A stretch of 64,000 nucleotides of DNA from CAVYXK01 sp963772445 (GTDB lineage: Bacteria > Pseudomonadota > Alphaproteobacteria > Acetobacterales > Acetobacteraceae). Below the pieces are notes generated by a model, which searched no databases, had not been told where the DNA came from, and saw only the letters and a list, made by a program, of their open reading frames with translations. The stretch spans positions 62,001 to 126,000 of the forward strand of contig CAVYXK010000016.1 of the NCBI GenBank assembly GCA_963772445.1, given 5' to 3'. Within the stretch, counting starts at the first letter, position 1; each line of letters begins with the position of its first letter. Positions 1 through 8,565 of the stretch are shown piece after piece. The translations under genes were made by a program, and so were the position numbers.

Positions 1-800
1 GCCGCCTCTGGGGCCTGCAGCGTCTCAGCATAAGACGCGAAGGCTTGGCGGGCCGGCAGGTCATGCTTGCTCGAATGATAGACCAGCGGCAGCTTCTCGC
101 GGATATGGACCCTGCCGTCCGTCTCCTCCACTAGTCCAAAGTGCTTGGCGCCGCTCTCCAGCACCTGGCGGAGGCGTTTCTCCACCGAGGCGCGCACCTT
201 AGTCTGGTCGATGTCGGCGATGGCCCGTGCAAGATCGACGTGCCGGTTCCACGCCTCGACCGGCGGTAGCCGAGCCAACTCTGCCATGTGCTCGCGGTAG
301 GATCGGGCGCTGGTGTGTGCGAGCCCGCGTGCGGCCTTCTCGGAATACTGGGCGACGCGACCCGTGACGACGAGGCTGGTGGCCAGCCGCTTGAGGTCCC
401 ACTCGAACGGTGCCGGCAACGTCTCGTCGAAGTCGTTGGATGTCGAAGACCGGCAATCCCTCAAGGCGTAGCGTAGGAGCCGAAATTGGCGAGGTGCGCG
501 TCGCCGCAGGCCTGCACGCGAATGCCGGTCGCCGGCGTGCGGGTCAGATCCGCGGCCATCACGGCGGCTGCGCCGCGCAGGGAGGCAAAGGGATCGGTGC
601 GCATCCGCCCATAGCGGATCGGCAGCAGTTCCTGCCCTGTTCGATCAGAATTCCGACCGGGTCGGCCCGGTCGGCAGGCGGGGACCACCACCCTGCGCAC
701 TGCGCGGCACTTCGCGGCGGAGAGGTTCTTCATTCGTATGTTTATGAGCCTTCCTTGGCTCACGAGTATCACGCGAGTCGGAATGATCTCAGGATGCCTG
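1..800 (-). pseudogene. DUF2252 family protein, multiply frameshifted, 3' end outside window
   Basis: Translating the minus strand in shifting frames gives a recognisable DUF2252 protein: LRREVPRSAQG, WSPPADRADPVGILIEQG, ELLPIRYGRMR, then VQACGDAHLANFGSYATP, VFDI and NDFDETLPAPFEWDLKRL, continuing in frame to position 1. These blocks lie in different frames. Single-base shifts sit near 625-640 and 685, and two extra bases near 440-465 separate ATP, VFDI and NDFDE. No convincing start codon is visible upstream of about 800. The family is of unknown biochemical function, with kinase-like fold features. Either the gene is decayed or several base errors are present. A second 5' fragment of the same family lies at 5546. 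Confidence 0.75.
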
Positions 801-805
801 CGGCG

Positions 806-1603
806 TTAAGGCGAGGTGGTTGGCTTCGAACTCTTTTCAGCCGCGCTCTTCAGCGTATCGAACCACCCCTCCCCGAAGCGATGGGTGACTGTGTCTCTGG
901 CGGCGAGGAGCAAGGCGGCGCCCGACGCAAGGCTGGGGGGATCGGCGCTGTTGATCGCAGCCTCGATAGCGGGAACGGCTCTGCCGGGATTCTTCAGAAG
1001 AAAGCGCTGATGCTCAAGGACGGACGCCCAACCGGTTGTGATTATCTTGGCCACGCCGAGCTCAAGCTCGGCACGGGCCAGAGAGTATATCACGTGCATG
1101 ATCAGCATCATGTCGCGATGATAGCGCCGGGATGGCTCCCCTTCGACGGCGCTGGAGGCGATAGCAATTCCGTTTGCGAGCATCACCGCACGCGCGGCAT
1201 CGGGGCCGACGGCGTAGAGTTGCGAGGTCGAGTTGAATATCCGATCCAGTTGCGGTTGGGTCCCGAACACGGCGAGTGTCTGGACGCGCAGTGCCTCTAG
1301 GGTGCGAGCATCGAGGGGTGCTGCCAGCACCTGTGCGATAAGCGCATCAAGGATCAGCGACTGAATGGCATCACCGAGACTCGCATCTGCGAGCAGCTCA
1401 GAGGGGGCGGCGACTTCCAACGCCTCGGGAGCGACGCGCTGGTTGCCTTCCGCGTCGGGCGATACGCTTGCAGCGAGCCTCCTAGTCGCCACCAACTTGG
1501 CTCCCGCCCGAAGCGCCTCGCCCATCGCGCCGGACTTCACCTCTTCGCCAACGCTGAGGGATCTGAAGCGATAGATCCGCACGCTAATCGCGCCGCCGTC
1601 CAC
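806..1603 (-). CDS. hypothetical protein downstream of peroxiredoxin
   Basis: An uninterrupted 265-residue reading frame begins MDGGAISVRIYRF. It lies 21 bp after the peroxiredoxin stop on the same strand, so the two are probably co-transcribed. The protein is alanine- and leucine-rich, looks mostly helical, and has no signal peptide, membrane segment or metal-binding cysteine cluster. No family is recognised. Its only contextual hint is the pairing with a thiol peroxidase. The downstream neighbour is the broken DUF2252 gene. Codon use matches the surrounding chromosome and the long frame argues for a real gene. Confidence 0.6.
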   Translation of the reverse strand: MDGGAISVRIYRFRSLSVGEEVKSGAMGEALRAGAKLVATRRLAASVSPDAEGNQRVAPEALEVAAPSELLADASLGDAIQSLILDALIAQVLAAPLDARTLEALRVQTLAVFGTQPQLDRIFNSTSQLYAVGPDAARAVMLANGIAIASSAVEGEPSRRYHRDMMLIMHVIYSLARAELELGVAKIITTGWASVLEHQRFLLKNPGRAVPAIEAAINSADPPSLASGAALLLAARDTVTHRFGEGWFDTLKSAAEKSSKPTTSP

Positions 1604-1624
1604 GCCATGCCAGCGCCGCCTGCG

Positions 1625-2200
1625 TCACCCCAAGGACTTGGCCGTCAGCCACGCCACCACCTCGCTCGCGTCCCGATCCGGCGGGAAAACTGGATAGAAG
1701 ACGTGCTCGATCGTCCCGTCGCTGATCACAAGCGTTAGACGTTTCAGCAGCGTCATCCCGCTCGTCTCGAAGGTCGGCAAGCGCATGGCTCCGGCCAGTC
1801 TGAGGTATTCGTCTGAGAGAATCGGAAAGGGTAGGTGCAGACGCTCTACAGCCTCCCGTTGATAGATCGTGTCCTGCGTTGAAAGACCGAACAGGCGATT
1901 GACCCCCAGAGCTTTCAGCTCCGCAAAGTGGTCTCGGAACGAGCAAGACTGCGGTGTGCATCCGCGTGCGCCGGGGATCAGGTCCCATCCGTCCGGGTTT
2001 TCAACCCCGGGTTTGCCCGTCCGGGGATACGCATAGACCACAACCCGACCGGGCAGCGAGGACAGGTCAACCGCCGTCCCATCGGTGGCGGGGAGAGGGA
2101 CGGATGCTATTCGTGTGCCTACCAGATGCCGAGCAGCCCCATCATCTGTCGGCGCCGGGATCGTTGACCAGTCGGGGGCTTCGACGCTGCTGTTCATCAT
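1625..2200 (-). CDS. peroxiredoxin, AhpC/TSA (BCP/PrxQ-like)
   Basis: The 191-residue thioredoxin-fold protein contains VVVYAYPRTGKPG followed by GARGCTPQSCSFRDH. In that block Cys81 is the expected peroxidatic cysteine and Cys86 the resolving one, the CxxxxC arrangement of atypical 2-Cys peroxiredoxins of the BCP/PrxQ class. Such enzymes reduce H2O2 and organic hydroperoxides in the cytoplasm using thioredoxin. No signal peptide is visible. The gene is followed after 21 bp by an unknown gene on the same strand. The family call is firm; the preferred hydroperoxide and reductant are not readable from sequence. Confidence 0.88.
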   Translation of the reverse strand: MMNSSVEAPDWSTIPAPTDDGAARHLVGTRIASVPLPATDGTAVDLSSLPGRVVVYAYPRTGKPGVENPDGWDLIPGARGCTPQSCSFRDHFAELKALGVNRLFGLSTQDTIYQREAVERLHLPFPILSDEYLRLAGAMRLPTFETSGMTLLKRLTLVISDGTIEHVFYPVFPPDRDASEVVAWLTAKSLG

Positions 2201-2328
2201 AGTCTTTCCTTCGTGAGGCGGGGAAATTCAGACTGAGACACTACCGAGGTTTGCACCCCCCTGCTCGCCGGCCAAACGCTATGCCAGAGTACTCACCGAA
2301 ATCTGGTGCGAATCTCCGCTTTGGGTCA

Positions 2329-2380
2329 ACTCCGGCGGTTCGGGTGGGCAGCCCGGCTACTGCCGCTCGGGGTGGACAGC
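2329..2380. repeat. dispersed intergenic repeat, copy 1
   Basis: About 50 bp starting ACTCCGGCGGTTCGGGTGG recurs at 4361-4411 with a few substitutions. Both copies are in noncoding DNA and in the same orientation, bracketing the PHB depolymerase/RHH pair. No function is evident. Confidence 0.6.
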
Positions 2381-2429
2381 GTGCATTCATCAGCGCCGTA
2401 CATTGACCTCGGCCTCGACGCGGCCCGTC

Positions 2430-3704
2430 TCAAGTGCGCTGCGCCGGATGCGGGTTGTCGAGGAAGAAACGAAGCATTTCGCGCGATGCGTCGGGCCCAC
2501 GCGGGTCCGTGTAGGACCCGTTCGAGCTGCCGCCCGACCAGGCGTGGCCGCCGCCGTGAATGACCCATTGCTCCAGCACCGGCCTGCCGGTGGCGTCAGC
2601 CCAAACGGTCCGGCTGTAGCCATGCCCGCCGGGTACCTGGCCGCGTTCGATGGTCGATCGCAGTCCGCCTCCAGCAGACGCGGCCGCTTGCGCCATCACA
2701 TGGTCGCCGTTGGTCGGATGCACTGTGGTGTCGCGGTCCGCGTGGAATACGATTGTTGGGACGATCCGATCCGGCATCCCGGTAGCTGACCGGCCGCCGG
2801 ATCGGTGTGGCGCTGAAGCCCCGCCCTCGCGCATAGCGGCGAAGGCGGAGGGGATGTCGCGGGCCACCCCGCAGGCGAGGCCGGAATGAACGCCGACCGC
2901 GGCGTACAGGTCAGGATAGGCCGCTCCCATGATGGCAGCCGCCGCGCCGCCCGCCGATAGCCCAGCGATATAGACGCGGGCTGGATCGACCGCGTGGTCG
3001 CGCATGATCTGGCGGGTGATGCCGGCGATCAATGCCGGCTCTCCCCGGCCGCGACCCTGGTCGCCCGGATTGAACCAGTTCCAGCATTTCTGGGCATTGG
3101 CGAAAGCCGGCTGCTCCGGGTAGGCGACAAGGAAGACATGCTCCTCGGCGAGCTCGTTCATCCGGGTTCCGGCGGCGAAGTCGTCAGGCGACTGGGTACA
3201 GCCATGCAGCATGACGACCAGCGGCACCGGCTCGCCACGGTAACGGCTCGGGATGTAGAGCTTGTAGGGGCGGCTTCCGTCCTCACTGCTGAATGTCGCT
3301 GCCACAAACTGCGCCTCATTCGGCACCGAGGCAGGCGCATGGGCCGGAGACCGGCCGGCCAGGCCACCTTGCTTCAGCTTTCCGAGCAGACCGTGCAATG
3401 CCTGGGGCATCCGCAGTTGGGCCATCCCGCCGGGTTGGTCGGCAGGCCAGGCGTCGGTGCCGGACCTGGGCGCCCGCGACGCGGGGGAGGCGGGATTGGC
3501 CTCGTCCAGTCTCAAAAGACGCGGCAACGGCCGGCTGGTGGCTGCACCCGATGTATCGCGCAATGCGCGGCCCGCCGTGCTCGCCGCTGGCTTGCCGCGG
3601 AACAGGCCTTGCAGCAGTGCGGTCGCCTCGCCTAGCCGTCCTTCACGGGTGAGGCGCGTCGCCTCGATCATGTCGGCCGAGGTCATGTCGGTGATGCGGC
3701 GCAT
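2430..3704 (-). CDS. PHB depolymerase-family esterase (short-chain PHA depolymerase type)
   Basis: The C-terminal two thirds is an alpha/beta hydrolase of the Esterase_PHB family. It has an oxyanion region VVMLHGCTQSPDDFAAGT, a lipase box GLSAGG with the nucleophile Ser, an acid in FHADRDTTVHP and a His in HGGGHAWSGG. The family cleaves polyhydroxyalkanoate esters or related polyesters. A longer frame begins at 3731, but the Met at 3704 (MRRITDMTSADM) starts the family-like N-terminus. The first about 130 residues are low-complexity and no classical signal peptide is seen, so location is unclear. An RHH regulator gene lies about 100 bp upstream on the same strand and the two are probably one operon. 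Confidence 0.85.
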   Translation of the reverse strand: MRRITDMTSADMIEATRLTREGRLGEATALLQGLFRGKPAASTAGRALRDTSGAATSRPLPRLLRLDEANPASPASRAPRSGTDAWPADQPGGMAQLRMPQALHGLLGKLKQGGLAGRSPAHAPASVPNEAQFVAATFSSEDGSRPYKLYIPSRYRGEPVPLVVMLHGCTQSPDDFAAGTRMNELAEEHVFLVAYPEQPAFANAQKCWNWFNPGDQGRGRGEPALIAGITRQIMRDHAVDPARVYIAGLSAGGAAAAIMGAAYPDLYAAVGVHSGLACGVARDIPSAFAAMREGGASAPHRSGGRSATGMPDRIVPTIVFHADRDTTVHPTNGDHVMAQAAASAGGGLRSTIERGQVPGGHGYSRTVWADATGRPVLEQWVIHGGGHAWSGGSSNGSYTDPRGPDASREMLRFFLDNPHPAQRT

Positions 3705-3806
3705 TGTGTGGGTCCTTCGGCATGTGTCCATCGGCGAGGCTCATGCGAAGAGCCCCGTCCATGTCCCGGTTGGGTTCTGCGGATCAGCGGTGGAGGGTGG
3801 CGGTCG

Positions 3807-4229
3807 TCAGCGCATCCGGTCAGTTAATGCCGACTTCACCGCCGGACTGGCTTGCAGAGCGCCGAGGACGGAAACCGAGGCGATTGCGGCACGGGCCAGT
3901 TCAGGTGTGACGTCCGATGCGATGCTGACAAGGCCGAGCACCCGAATGGTGAGCGGCCGTCCGCGCGCGCGTGCTGCTTCGAGCTCCTCACGGCTGTACT
4001 GGCGCAGGCCGAGGTCGAGGCTCCTGCGCGCGACGGATTTTTTGGCAGCATCGGCGTGTCGCTCGATCTGATTGCGGATGGCGGTACGGATGAAGTCGGT
4101 GCGGTTTGAATAGAAACCTTCCTGCACCAGCAGGTCGATATGGCCGAGATCGACGTAGCCAAGGTTGACGGTGATCTTCTCAGTGTCGCTGCCGGCCTTG
4201 AGCCGCAGTTCCTGCACGTTGCCGGCCAT
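3807..4229 (-). CDS. ribbon-helix-helix (CopG-like) transcriptional regulator
   Basis: The 140-residue protein carries an N-terminal RHH domain. A beta-strand ITVNLGYVDLGHID is followed by LVQEGFYSNRTDFIRTAIR, the two-helix part typical of CopG/MetJ-fold dimers. The C-terminal half is basic, then hydrophobic and of unknown role. It sits directly upstream of the PHB depolymerase gene, so it is likely its regulator and its own repressor. A strong inverted repeat overlaps its ribosome-binding site (AGGAGG on the minus strand), as expected of autoregulation. The regulated ligand or signal is unknown. Confidence 0.8.
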   Translation of the reverse strand: MAGNVQELRLKAGSDTEKITVNLGYVDLGHIDLLVQEGFYSNRTDFIRTAIRNQIERHADAAKKSVARRSLDLGLRQYSREELEAARARGRPLTIRVLGLVSIASDVTPELARAAIASVSVLGALQASPAVKSALTDRMR

Positions 4230-4234
4230 CTAAG

Positions 4235-4270
4235 ACCATCCTCCTACCATCCCGATGGATGGTAAATGGT
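4235..4270. promoter_or_regulatory. probable RHH operator with four half-sites
   Basis: TACCATCC (4245-4252) and GGATGGTA (4257-4264) form a perfect inverted repeat with a 4-bp spacer. It is flanked by further ACCATC (4235-4240) and ATGGT (4266-4270) half-sites. It lies just upstream of the RHH start codon and covers its Shine-Dalgarno sequence. RHH dimers often bind such tandem half-sites cooperatively. Confidence 0.6.
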
Positions 4271-4360
4271 GCCTTGCATACCCGTTGCAAGATGACAGGA
4301 CGTTCCGGGTCACCGAGACGAATAGGCTGCAGTCCACAGGGGCAAGTCCTGTGTGGGCCG

Positions 4361-4411
4361 ACTCCGGCGGTTCGGGTGGACAGCCCAGCTACCGCCGCTA
4401 GGGGTGGAGAG
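4361..4411. repeat. dispersed intergenic repeat, copy 2
   Basis: Near-copy of 2329-2380, in the same orientation. It lies between the RHH operator and the 3' end of the alpha/beta hydrolase gene. Confidence 0.6.
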
Positions 4412-4452
4412 CAGCCCGGCTGCTTTCGAGTGCTGACGGAAGGAAACAGCCG

Positions 4453-5391
4453 TCAAGCTCTTAGTTCCGCAGACCCCTCTGACCCGTCTTGGAGGAAATG
4501 AGCGAGCAACTCCGCCGTGAGACGGGGATGCTCCTCGGGGAAGAAATGCCCACCCGCAATCGGTTGACCGCTGACGTTTCCTGCCCATCGCCGCCAGATC
4601 GCAAGCGGCCCGCCCGCATCTTCGTACCAAGATGCCAAAGCGCCTGCCGCGCTCCAGAGCGCCAGGACCGGACACTCGATGCGCCGGCCCGCGTCGAGAT
4701 CAATTTCATCGTGGGAGCGATCAATGCTTGCCGCAGCGCGATACTCCTCGCAGATCGCATGAGCGCGAGCGGGGTCTCGCAGCGCGTCGATGTAGGCTTC
4801 CCTGATATCTGGCGAAAACGCGTGAGCCGGGCTGCCCCAATGGGCCAAGGCATCGTCGACCACCGCATCCGGCGCCGCCGAAAGAAGGCGCTCCCCTAGC
4901 GGTGCGGGTTGCGCAAGAAGCGAGAACGGCCAGAACGCGAGGGTAAGCCTCACATCTGCACGAGCCCAAACCTCATAAGTCGGGATGACGTCCAAAACCG
5001 CCAGCCGCGTCACGCTGCCCGGATGGTCCAGTGCCGCACGATAGCCAACACGACCGCCTCGATCGTGCCCCATGATCGCGAATTGCTCGCAGTCCAACTG
5101 CTGCATCGCCGCGACTAGCAACGTCGCCATTTCACGCTTCGACATCGCCGAATGATCGTCGCTGTCCGGAGGAGGGTCGCTTCTTCCGTAGCCGGGAAGA
5201 TCGGCCGCGACGACGGTAAATTCGGCGGCCAGAAGCGGAGCTACATCGCGCCACATTAGACTCGTTTCAGGAAAGCCGTGGAGTAGGAGCACAACCGGGC
5301 CGGTTCCGCCCTTTTGAACGAAGACCGCTCCGCGATCGGTTTCGACACGTCCAGCATCGAAGCCGTCTATGTTCATGTCACGAACCACCAT
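4453..5391 (-). CDS. alpha/beta hydrolase, fluoroacetate/haloacetate dehalogenase-like
   Basis: The 312-residue protein follows the fluoroacetate dehalogenase layout. HGFPET supplies the oxyanion region, GHDRGGR the nucleophile Asp110 with Arg111 and Arg114, LDVIPT has Asp134, and AGGHFFPEEHP has His282. In studied enzymes the two arginines bind the substrate carboxylate and His155/Trp156/Tyr219 hold the leaving halide. Here the first two positions read Pro155 and Phe156 (FWPFSLLAQP), so defluorination is doubtful. An epoxide-hydrolase or other haloacid/ester role is possible. GAGG about 10 bases upstream supports the start at 5391. It is a lone gene with no signal peptide. Confidence 0.8.
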   Translation of the reverse strand: MVVRDMNIDGFDAGRVETDRGAVFVQKGGTGPVVLLLHGFPETSLMWRDVAPLLAAEFTVVAADLPGYGRSDPPPDSDDHSAMSKREMATLLVAAMQQLDCEQFAIMGHDRGGRVGYRAALDHPGSVTRLAVLDVIPTYEVWARADVRLTLAFWPFSLLAQPAPLGERLLSAAPDAVVDDALAHWGSPAHAFSPDIREAYIDALRDPARAHAICEEYRAAASIDRSHDEIDLDAGRRIECPVLALWSAAGALASWYEDAGGPLAIWRRWAGNVSGQPIAGGHFFPEEHPRLTAELLAHFLQDGSEGSAELRA

Positions 5392-5545
5392 CTGAGAAGC
5401 CTCGGCGTGACGAAATTCACGTCCGACGAATGTCTGCTGTCAGCGCGCGGAGTGCAACGTCCCGTCGACCGGCTTGGGTCGAAAGCAGCTGTTGCGGCAG
5501 GTGTTATCGCGTGCATGGTGCGGCTCGTGAGGGCATGATGCCATC

Positions 5546-5685
5546 ATGGATACCAACCTTGTCCGTGGACACACGTCCATGGCGACCCGCAGTCCGGACG
5601 ACCGTCGGCAGGCCGGGGCAGCGCTCCGCCGCGAAGTGCCGCGCAGTGCGCAGGGTGAGTGGTCCCCGCATGCCGACTGCCAAAG
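5546..5685 (+). pseudogene. 5' fragment of a DUF2252 gene
   Basis: An ATG at 5546 opens a frame whose residues RSPDDRRQAGAALRREVPRS and AQGEWSPHAD match the DUF2252 N-terminus. About 50 bp are nearly identical to the 5' part of the broken gene at 1-800, in inverted orientation. Homology stops at about 5675 and the frame continues into unrelated sequence. It is a truncated relic. Confidence 0.65.
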
Positions 5686-5934
5686 CGGACGTATGGGGTG
5701 TTGTTGTGAAGTCGTTTTTTGACCCTGACCAGACCCTCGACAACGCTCGGATCCCGCTTGCCGGCCATCGTCGCACGCGGCTTAGTCTATCGGGCATCCC
5801 CTGGACGCAAATATCGGGGGCAGTCGCCGAAGGGGGTGGTCGGCGGCGCCGAGACCGGCTCCTCCTGAGAGCATCGGTCCTGAACTTGGTCTGGCCCTGT
5901 CAGCTATCGTGAGGGCGTTGTCTGCGCCATATAT

Positions 5935-6534
5935 TCAAAACGCAGAGCCCGGTTGCTTGAGAAACTCTTGTTCCTCAGCGGTGGTAGCTCGGGCGAGAAT
6001 ACGATTTCGATGTGGAAAGCGGCCGAAGCGGGCAATGATCGCGTAGTGCCGGCGCGCCGCCTCAACAAAGGGCGCCTTGTCGGGGTGTTCCGGTAGAGCG
6101 GCATAGAGGCGCATTCCCGTCTCCTGATCGGCAAGGCTCTCGCTATGCTGGAACGGCAGGTAAAAGAAGCAGCGCCGAACTGGCACAACGGCACGATCAT
6201 AGCCGCGGGCCACGGCTTCACTGCCGATTTCGAGCGCTGCTGCGTCCGTGGCGTAGGCCCGCGGCGAATTGCGGAACAGATTGCGCGGAAGCTGGCCCAG
6301 CAGCAGAATCAGAGCCAGGCAGGTCTGCGGTGCGGTCCGCCACCGTCCGTAAACCCCTGCCGCTGCGCGATCGTAATCGGCGCGGAAGTGCGCGGCGAGT
6401 GCAGCGTCGAATTCTGGCGTCGCTTGGAACCAGATGTCGCGAAGGCGATCGTGATCGGATGCTCTCTCCGGTGCGAACCAGAAGTCCAGGAGCATCTCGG
6501 CGCGGTGGCTCAGATCGGGCTGCATTTCGGGCAT
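5935..6534 (-). CDS. DUF924 family protein
   Basis: The 199-residue protein shows the DUF924 hallmarks. It starts MPEMQPDLSHRAEMLLDFWF, then WFQATPEFD, LGQLPRNLFR, PVRRCFFYLPFQHSES and the conserved end FGRFPHRNRILAR. The family is common in proteobacteria, all-helical and of unknown function. A longer frame begins at 6585, but AGGGA seven bases before the ATG at 6534 favours that start. The gene lies 80 bp downstream of the isochorismatase-like gene on the same strand and may be co-transcribed. Confidence 0.82.
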   Translation of the reverse strand: MPEMQPDLSHRAEMLLDFWFAPERASDHDRLRDIWFQATPEFDAALAAHFRADYDRAAAGVYGRWRTAPQTCLALILLLGQLPRNLFRNSPRAYATDAAALEIGSEAVARGYDRAVVPVRRCFFYLPFQHSESLADQETGMRLYAALPEHPDKAPFVEAARRHYAIIARFGRFPHRNRILARATTAEEQEFLKQPGSAF

Positions 6535-6613
6535 GATCGATCCCTGTGCGCGCCTCGCTTGATGAGTATTCGCCCATACGGCCATGGGCCGCCGAAGCAG
6601 GCCGACGCATCAC

Positions 6614-7237
6614 TTACTTGCCGTACGCCTGCGCGATTTGCCCTACGAGCTTGGCCCAGGGCATGTCCATCGCGCCGTAAACGGCCGCAGCCTCGGGCCG
6701 CGCGTTGTCCTTGAGGATTTCCACCATCAGCGTGGCGTAGTCGGAGAGGATCACGCCGGCCTGCAGCATACGTAGAAGACCGACCTGTCGTTTGGTCTCG
6801 CTGAAAGTTCCGGAGGCGTCGACGGCCACATAGGCGTCGAGACCTTTGCCAATCGCGGTGATGGCGGGAAAGGCCGCGCAGACTTCGAGGGAGATGCCCG
6901 CGAAAATCAGCTTAGTGCGGCCGGTGGCGCTAATAGCCCGGGCGACCTCGGGATCGTCAAAGGCGTTGACCGAGGAGCGATCGATGATCGGAATACCGGG
7001 CAGCGCCTCCACGAGTTCCGGAAACGTCGGACCCCACATGGTGTCGCGTGAGGTGGTGGTGACGATGATCGGCAACTGTAAGGCCTTGGCGGCTTTGGCC
7101 AGTGCCACGACGTTGTGCTTCAGCTCTCCTGTCGAATAGTCGCGAACGCCGGTCATAAGGCCGACCTGGTGGTCGACGAGGACGAGCGCGGCGTTTTCAG
7201 CTGTGAGCGGCTGGTAGGGGCGGATCGGGTCGGACAT
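6614..7237 (-). CDS. isochorismatase/cysteine-hydrolase family protein (YcaC-like)
   Basis: The 207-residue protein has the isochorismatase-fold triad: Asp22 in LVLVDHQVGL, Lys109 in GRTKLIFAG and Cys120 in GISLEVCAAF. Members hydrolyse amides or related carbonyl substrates through the cysteine; the YcaC subgroup has no settled substrate. There is no signal peptide. It is transcribed divergently from the LysR gene starting at 7362 or 7374, with about 125 bp between. This is the usual arrangement for a LysR target, so induction by that regulator is likely. Confidence 0.85.
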   Translation of the reverse strand: MSDPIRPYQPLTAENAALVLVDHQVGLMTGVRDYSTGELKHNVVALAKAAKALQLPIIVTTTSRDTMWGPTFPELVEALPGIPIIDRSSVNAFDDPEVARAISATGRTKLIFAGISLEVCAAFPAITAIGKGLDAYVAVDASGTFSETKRQVGLLRMLQAGVILSDYATLMVEILKDNARPEAAAVYGAMDMPWAKLVGQIAQAYGK

Positions 7238-7355
7238 GACGTTCTCTCCCGCAGAGGCGAAGGTCGGTTTCGGCCAATCGCGATTGTCGATCGCGACAGG
7301 CCGGGAAGGTAGCCGCTGGACTATCCGCCGAAAAGCCGGCGATAATGAAACTCAG

Positions 7356-7373
7356 CGTCCAATGCAATGGACG
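7356..7373. promoter_or_regulatory. inverted repeat at the LysR start, possible autoregulatory site
   Basis: CGTCCA-N6-TGGACG is a perfect dyad in the divergent region, immediately before the ATG at 7374 and overlapping the alternative ATG at 7362. Its size suits a LysR-type recognition site, but the match to a T-N11-A core is imperfect. Confidence 0.35.
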
Positions 7374-8297
7374 ATGAGGCGGCGCGTGCTTGACCTGAAC
7401 GACTTCTTCTACTTTGTGCAGGTGGTTGACCGCGGTGGCTTCACGGCCGCCGGACGCATGTTGCGTATTCCCAAATCGACACTGAGCCATCGCATCCAGC
7501 GGCTCGAGACGGAGCTCGGGGTGAGGTTGCTCAACCGGACCTCGCGGCGGTTCGCGATGACCGACGCCGGTGAGGAATTCTATCGCTACGCGGTGGTGAT
7601 GTTGCGTGACGCCGAACTCGCCGAGAACGCCATTCGCCATCGGCTCACTGAACCGACCGGTACGGTGCGCTGCACGGCGGCCATGGCCACGATGCAGTTC
7701 GCGATGCGCGATATCCTAGCGGACTTCCTCGTCCTTCATCCGAAGGTCAACGTCGTCGCACATGCAACCGACCGGAACGTCGATATCGTCGGCGAGAATT
7801 ACGACGTTGCGATCAGAGCCCATTCGGAGCCGCTCCCCGATTCGACTCTGGTGCAGCGGGCGCTGACGCCCGCGCCATGGCTCTTGTTCGCGGGCTCGGC
7901 ATATCTCGATGCCAATGAAGCGCCGCAAACCCCCGAAGATCTCCGGAACTACCCTTCGCTCTTCATGATGCGCACCGGAGTTGCTCCCGTTTGGCGGCTT
8001 CGTCGCTCGAGCGAGGCGAAGGACGAGTTGATCATGCCACTGACGCCGCGACTCTTGTGTGACGACATGATCGCCTTGAAGCGGGCAGCGATCGCCGGGC
8101 TCGGCGTCGTCGCACTGCCCGGCTATGTCTGTCGCGAAGACGTTCGAGCGGGATCGTTACGCCGGGTGTTGCCAGCCTGGCATGCCGGCGATTCCACAAT
8201 CACGGCTCTTATTCCTTACCGGCGGGGCCTTCTCCCCTCCGTTCGCGTCTTCGTCGATCATCTGTCAGCAGAGTTGCCGAAAATGGTGCTGCTGTAG
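7374..8297 (+). CDS. LysR-family transcriptional regulator
   Basis: The protein begins MRRRVLDLNDFFYFVQVVDR and has the N-terminal winged HTH (GGFTAAGRMLRIPKSTLSHR, then LETELGVRLLNRT). A periplasmic-binding-like effector domain extends from about residue 90 to the end (VDIVGENYDVAIRA, AGLGVVALPGYVC). ATG codons at 7362 and 7374 are both possible; 7374 leaves the adjacent inverted repeat outside the coding region. It is divergent from the isochorismatase-family hydrolase, its probable target. The reading frame ends just before a cupin relic that lacks its 5' end. Confidence 0.88.
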   Translation: MRRRVLDLNDFFYFVQVVDRGGFTAAGRMLRIPKSTLSHRIQRLETELGVRLLNRTSRRFAMTDAGEEFYRYAVVMLRDAELAENAIRHRLTEPTGTVRCTAAMATMQFAMRDILADFLVLHPKVNVVAHATDRNVDIVGENYDVAIRAHSEPLPDSTLVQRALTPAPWLLFAGSAYLDANEAPQTPEDLRNYPSLFMMRTGVAPVWRLRRSSEAKDELIMPLTPRLLCDDMIALKRAAIAGLGVVALPGYVCREDVRAGSLRRVLPAWHAGDSTITALIPYRRGLLPSVRVFVDHLSAELPKMVLL

Positions 8298-8301
8298 ATT
8301 C

Positions 8302-8565
8302 GTTGTGGTGACCTATGCGCCTGGAGGCGAGTTGCCCAGGCACCACCATGCGGGCAGCGTCCTCGCTTATGTGTTGTCGGGAGCGATCCGTTCACAGAAT
8401 TCAGCCACCGGGCCGGCGCGCATCTATAAGACGGGTGAAAGCTTTTTCGAATCGCCGGGCAGCGAACATCTCATCAGCGAGAACGCCAGCGACACCGAGC
8501 CCGCAAGCCTGCTCGCGATCTTCGTTGCCGATACCGGCGCGAAGCTGACGACGTTCGACAAATGA
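8302..8565 (+). pseudogene. truncated cupin-domain protein
   Basis: About 88 residues from VVVTYAPGGELPRHHHAG through YVLSGAIRSQ to a stop at 8565 form a single cupin barrel with motif 1 (G-x5-HHH) and the second-strand region (GESFFESPGSEH). The usual N-terminal part, often a signal peptide plus a strand pair, is missing. The match begins directly at the LysR stop codon, with only GTG codons available as starts. It is probably a 5'-deleted remnant fused to the end of the LysR region; translation from GTG is possible but unproven. Confidence 0.55.

Noticed and set aside
8125..8301. N-terminal extension of the cupin frame
   Set aside because: It overlaps the LysR coding sequence in another frame and is cysteine-rich nonsense; only the part after 8302 is cupin-like.
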